Shown here one piece after another: positions 6,956 through 9,631 of a stretch of 9,631 bases of DNA. Origin of the DNA: an uncultured bacterium. GTDB taxonomy: Bacteria > Bacillota_I > Bacilli_A > RF39 > UBA660. Location of the stretch: the NCBI GenBank assembly GCA_900314225.1, contig OMUM01000136.1, forward strand, positions 1 through 9,631, in the 5' to 3' direction. A program made the translations under genes and the position numbers. Within the stretch, counting starts at the first letter, position 1. Every line of letters starts with the position of its first letter. Under the pieces are notes generated by a model, which worked only from the letters and a program-made list of their open reading frames with translations, did not search any database and was not told the origin of the DNA.

Positions 6956-7063
6956 CTTTTCTTTTGTCAAAATGTATGTTATATTTCATTTAGTAATTGA
7001 GAATCTTGATTTCCTTATATAACGTGATATTCTGCGTATATATGACAAAATGTCGCTCCATTT
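6956..7063 (+). repeat. 108-nt intergenic repeat, copy B
   Basis: This copy is the same length as copies A and C and has 4 substitutions relative to A. Two fall in the apical stem, where a C-G pair becomes a T-T mismatch. One changes the TATTTA hexamer to CATTTA. With the terminator block before it, the identity shared with copy C extends to about 158 nt (6906-7063). It sits in a 345-nt gene-free stretch (6891-7235) that also holds a terminator, the GAAA hairpin and a promoter. No coding potential is seen there. Confidence 0.9.
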
Positions 7064-7071
7064 AGAAATAC

Positions 7072-7096
7072 AATTAGTCGAAAGACTAATTTTTTT
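7072..7096 (+). terminator. GAAA-loop hairpin with T-run after repeat B
   Basis: AATTAGTC (7072-7079) pairs with GACTAATT (7084-7091) around a GAAA loop, followed by a T-run and GTGC. Compared with the hairpin after repeat A, one C-G pair has become T-A, a compensatory change. The hairpin sits 8 nt after the repeat end, almost as in copy A (7 nt). Confidence 0.72.
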
Positions 7097-7169
7097 GTGC
7101 TTGAATATCTCATATAATATTGCGATGTAATTAATTTACACATTTAACAGCAACAAACCACTAAAAAAG

Positions 7170-7199
7170 TTGTAATATAGTAAATAAATTATGTATAAT
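7170..7199 (+). promoter_or_regulatory. promoter of the second surface-protein gene
   Basis: TTGTAA at 7170-7175 and a perfect TATAAT at 7194-7199 are separated by 18 nt. Transcription would start about 30 nt before the ATG at 7236. A conserved CGGATGTG at 7222-7229 serves as the likely ribosome binding site. A second TATAAT at 7113-7118 lacks a credible -35 box. Confidence 0.6.
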
Positions 7200-7235
7200 T
7201 AAGATAGAATAGATAAAGAATCGGATGTGTAAAGT

Positions 7236-9335
7236 ATGAAGAAATTTATGTTACCAATTTTATTATTCTTGATGTTTATACCTTTTGTTGTTAATGCAGA
7301 ATCAAAGTATCTTTATGATGTCTTAAAAAATGAAGCAGAAAGTGGAGGTTTAGCAAAAGAATATACAGGAGAACACCATGACTCATTCACACAAGAACCA
7401 TCTCATAAAATCTATCACTGGTATGCAAACAATTATACTGAAGGTAATCTAGTCTTACAAAAAAACAATGTGATATTTGGTGGTTTCTGTTGGCAAATTT
7501 TTCGTACAACGGATACCGGTGGAGTAAAAATGATTTATAATGGAATACCAAGTGATGGGCAATGCAATAGTACAGGAGTACACCAGCAAATTGGTAAATC
7601 TAAGTTTGGTTATGGTTATGACTCGTTAGCTTATTCTGGTTATATGACACCAAAATCAAATAATATAAAGTATCGTAAAAATGAAAGATACTCAAGCGAA
7701 AGTTTATTTGGTAATAATGTAACATATGATAAAAATAGAGGAGAATATACTTTAATTAATACCTCTAACAAATATGATAATTATCATCATTATACTTGTA
7801 ATAATTCTACAGGAAGATGTAATAGTGTAAGATATTACTATTTTGATTTATACTATGTAGAATTGTATGGAGAAAGTAATATAGAAGAATTGATTTCAAA
7901 TATGTTAAATACAGATGAAGTTAACTATAATAATTCTCCAATAAAAAGTATGATTGATACATGGTATGAAACAAATATGACAAATAATGTTACAAAACAG
8001 GAAGACATAATTTTTTGTAATGATAGAAGCATCCAAGAATATAATGGATGGAATCCAAACGGAGGAGATAAATACAAAAATATAGTTTTTAATAATAATA
8101 TAAATACAACAAGTTTGAAATGTAAAAATGAAACTGATCAATTTAGTACATACAATACAAAGGCAAAATTAAAATACCCGGTTGGTATGATGACCATAGG
8201 AGAGGCTAATTTATTAAATAACAATACAATAAGATATACTGGACAAGAATATTGGATTTTATCAAATTTTTTTACAGGATGGGTATATGGTCATAGTGTA
8301 AGCAGTAATGGAGTAATAGAGCAGAAGGACACTGTAGATTCACAAAAAGGGGTTAGACCGGTTATATCTTTAAAGAAAAACATAAAGTATTCTTCAGGCA
8401 GTGGTTCAAAAACAAATCCATATATAGTAGCTGATTTAAATAAAAGTAATATTCTTATTAATAATGATACAGATAAAGGAATTGTTGAAAATTTAAATAA
8501 CACGAGTAATGTAGAAGAATTATTGAATGTAACCTTTAAAATTAGGCCAAGTAAAGGATACATAGTAAAAAGTATACAAATAATTGATTCTAATAGAAAT
8601 GAAGTAGAATATGAATCAAGAAATGATAATGAGTATTCATTTATTATGCCTGATTCAGACGTAACAATTACTCCAATATATGAAAAGATAAAATCAAGTA
8701 TTAATATAGAAATTATAAATGAAACAGAAGATTTAAATGTAGAAATAAATGATATGACTCAAGTAGAGTATGAAGAAAAAGTAAAATTTAGTGTTACTCC
8801 AATAAAAGGTTATAAAGTAACTAATTTAAAAATAGTAGATGAAGATAACAATGAAATAGAATATGAAACTCCTGATAATAAGAATTATACTTTTACAATG
8901 CCAGAATCAAATGTAACAATAATACCTTCATATGAAAGAGTAAAAAATGCTGTTGAAGTAGAAGATAATAAAAATACAAAAGAATTTATAATTGAAGTAA
9001 ATGATTCAAAAGCAGTAGTATATGAAGATACAGTTAAGTTTACTATTACTCCAGAAGATGGTTATACAATAGATAAAATTATTATTAAAGATAGTAATGA
9101 TAATGAGATTACTTTTAAGAAGATATCTAATAAGAACGAGTATAGTTTTGTAATGCCAGACTCTGATGTAGTTATAACTCCAACATATAGAAAACTAGAA
9201 TCAATTAATGTACCTGATACATTGAAAAATCCTAATACAGGTACGGGAATTTCTATTATAATAATATTTATGTTAATTATAAGTTCTATTACATATATTA
9301 TATTCAAAAAGAAGAAATATTATATTATGAAATGA
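7236..9335 (+). CDS. large exported surface protein with three beta-repeats and a C-terminal NPNTG anchor
   Basis: The 699-residue protein starts with a signal peptide nearly identical to that of the gene at 5955 (MKKFMLPILL core, cleavage after VNA at 19-21). Residues about 60-400 resemble a family of exported proteins of uncultured Firmicutes. The hallmarks are GGFCWQIFRTTDTGGVKMI (82-100) and, at the other end, EYWILS (338-343) and GVRPVISL (372-379), followed by GSKTNPYIV. This suggests a DUF6273-like domain, by memory of the pattern only. Three diverged beta-repeats follow at about 430-484, 510-568 and 595-652. Each has a TP/RP..GY block and ends F(I/T/V)MP(D/E)S(D/N)V.I.P.Y, a style seen in InlB-B-like surface repeats. 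The C-terminus is VPDTLKNPNTG (659-669), a hydrophobic helix (about 671-690) and KKKK, a textbook wall-anchor layout with NPNTG in place of LPXTG. An outside location as adhesin or binding protein is inferred; the ligand is unknown. Confidence 0.88.
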   Translation: MKKFMLPILLFLMFIPFVVNAESKYLYDVLKNEAESGGLAKEYTGEHHDSFTQEPSHKIYHWYANNYTEGNLVLQKNNVIFGGFCWQIFRTTDTGGVKMIYNGIPSDGQCNSTGVHQQIGKSKFGYGYDSLAYSGYMTPKSNNIKYRKNERYSSESLFGNNVTYDKNRGEYTLINTSNKYDNYHHYTCNNSTGRCNSVRYYYFDLYYVELYGESNIEELISNMLNTDEVNYNNSPIKSMIDTWYETNMTNNVTKQEDIIFCNDRSIQEYNGWNPNGGDKYKNIVFNNNINTTSLKCKNETDQFSTYNTKAKLKYPVGMMTIGEANLLNNNTIRYTGQEYWILSNFFTGWVYGHSVSSNGVIEQKDTVDSQKGVRPVISLKKNIKYSSGSGSKTNPYIVADLNKSNILINNDTDKGIVENLNNTSNVEELLNVTFKIRPSKGYIVKSIQIIDSNRNEVEYESRNDNEYSFIMPDSDVTITPIYEKIKSSINIEIINETEDLNVEINDMTQVEYEEKVKFSVTPIKGYKVTNLKIVDEDNNEIEYETPDNKNYTFTMPESNVTIIPSYERVKNAVEVEDNKNTKEFIIEVNDSKAVVYEDTVKFTITPEDGYTIDKIIIKDSNDNEITFKKISNKNEYSFVMPDSDVVITPTYRKLESINVPDTLKNPNTGTGISIIIIFMLIISSITYIIFKKKKYYIMK

Positions 9336-9362
9336 TCGTAATATTATGATATTACGAGCTAG

Positions 9363-9392
9363 GTGGGAGTACAAAATCCCACTTTTTATTTT
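9363..9392 (+). terminator. intrinsic terminator of the second surface-protein gene
   Basis: GTGGGA (9363-9368) pairs with TCCCAC (9377-9382), 8-nt loop, then TTTTTATTTT. It lies within a 50-nt block (9348-9397) repeated from 6906-6955. Confidence 0.8.
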
Positions 9393-9397
9393 AGTGA

Positions 9398-9505
9398 CTT
9401 TTCTTTTGTCAAAATGTATGTTATATTTTATTTAGCAATTGAGTTTATCAATTGCCTTATATAACGTGATATTTTGCGTATATATGACAAAATGTCGCTC
9501 CATTT
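9398..9505 (+). repeat. 108-nt intergenic repeat, copy C
   Basis: All five differences from copy A fall in the apical hairpin. Its right arm TTGATTGC is replaced by TCAATTGC, turning two wobble pairs into Watson-Crick pairs and giving a perfect 8-bp stem with GCAATTGA; the 5-nt loop changes from GAATC to GTTTA. The outer arms and the flanking core are identical to copy A. It follows the second surface-protein gene and probably opens a further module beyond the window. Confidence 0.9.
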
Positions 9506-9513
9506 GTAAAAAT

Positions 9514-9530
9514 CGTCGGAACAACCGATG
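9514..9530 (+). other. extra hairpin after repeat C
   Basis: CGTCGG (9514-9519) pairs with CCGATG (9525-9530) around AACAA, with one G-T wobble. It occupies about 35 nt of sequence between repeat C and the GAAA hairpin that is absent in copies A and B. No function is evident. Confidence 0.4.
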
Positions 9531-9541
9531 TTGAGATAAAG

Positions 9542-9568
9542 CTTAATTCGAAAGAATTAAGTTTTTTT
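9542..9568 (+). terminator. GAAA-loop hairpin with T-run after repeat C
   Basis: CTTAATTC (9542-9549) pairs with GAATTAAG (9554-9561) around the same GAAA loop, then seven T's and GTG. Several stem pairs differ from the hairpins after repeats A and B while pairing is kept, so the fold is conserved by covariation. Confidence 0.72.
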
Positions 9569-9584
9569 GTGTTTAAGAAAGGCT

Positions 9585-9608
9585 AACTATTAAAAGTCAA
9601 TAGTTTTT
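9585..9608 (+). terminator. short terminator-like hairpin near the right edge
   Basis: AACTATT (9585-9591) pairs with AATAGTT (9599-9605) over a 7-nt loop, followed by a short T-run. It comes 17 nt after the previous terminator and may be a leader attenuator or the end of another small transcript. The rest of 9336-9631 holds only the terminators, repeat C and these hairpins; no gene is supported there. Confidence 0.4.
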
Positions 9609-9631
9609 CTAAAAAAAATAAAATGGAAAAG

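Noticed and set aside
7236..8440. Diversity-generating retroelement target
   Set aside because: The domain type invites the idea, but no reverse transcriptase, template repeat or matching variable repeat is present in the window.
5765..9505. CRISPR array
   Set aside because: The repeats are 108 nt, separated by about 1.1 and 2.3 kb containing genes. There are no short regular spacers and no cas genes.
9623..9631. ATG at the right edge as the start of a further gene
   Set aside because: No ribosome binding site precedes it and only three codons are visible.

Overview
The window is a low-GC, A/T-rich segment whose genes all lie on the + strand. Codon use is AT-biased, translation fits the standard code (tryptophan is TGG and one gene ends in TGA), and start sites follow purine-rich Shine-Dalgarno motifs. 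The MobV-type relaxase, the Gram-positive cell-wall-anchor-like tails and the surface protein style (GGFCWQ..RTT.TGGVKMIYNG and GVRPVISL blocks) suggest a Firmicutes/Bacilli-type bacterium, probably an uncultured gut lineage. The species cannot be told from this window.

Region 1 (about 1-1900) is a mobilization module. An inverted-repeat array that looks like a MobV origin of transfer (99-175) lies just upstream of a complete Mob/Pre relaxase (221-1537). The relaxase is followed 5 nt later by a small winged-helix protein and a strong terminator. Region 2 (1955-5758) is a single-gene restriction-modification system. One 1244-residue chain carries a PD-(D/E)XK nuclease, an N6-adenine methyltransferase and two target-recognition domains, with its own promoter and terminator.

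Region 3 (5765-9631) is the unusual part. A 108-nt non-coding repeat occurs three times (5765, 6956, 9398) at 95-96% identity and separates two surface-protein genes. Each unit has the same order: gene, intrinsic terminator, 108-nt repeat, a second hairpin with a GAAA loop and T-run, then the next gene with a near-identical signal peptide. The proteins differ in the middle but share the signal peptide, a VPDT(F/L)KNPNTG sorting-like motif and an F(I/V/T)MP...Y beta-repeat. The repeat can fold into a three-tier imperfect hairpin recalling an integron attC site. It shares a 14-nt block and further ordered motifs with the putative oriT upstream of the relaxase.

My reading, which is inference, is that this is a mobilizable accessory island: a relaxase for transfer, an R-M-S enzyme for defence or maintenance, and a cassette-like array of exported proteins delimited by a recurrent site. 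That site may be a recombination site or a structured RNA element. The window holds no tyrosine or serine recombinase, reverse transcriptase, sortase or CRISPR array, so any enzyme acting on the repeats, other than possibly the relaxase, is encoded elsewhere. The array probably continues past the right edge.
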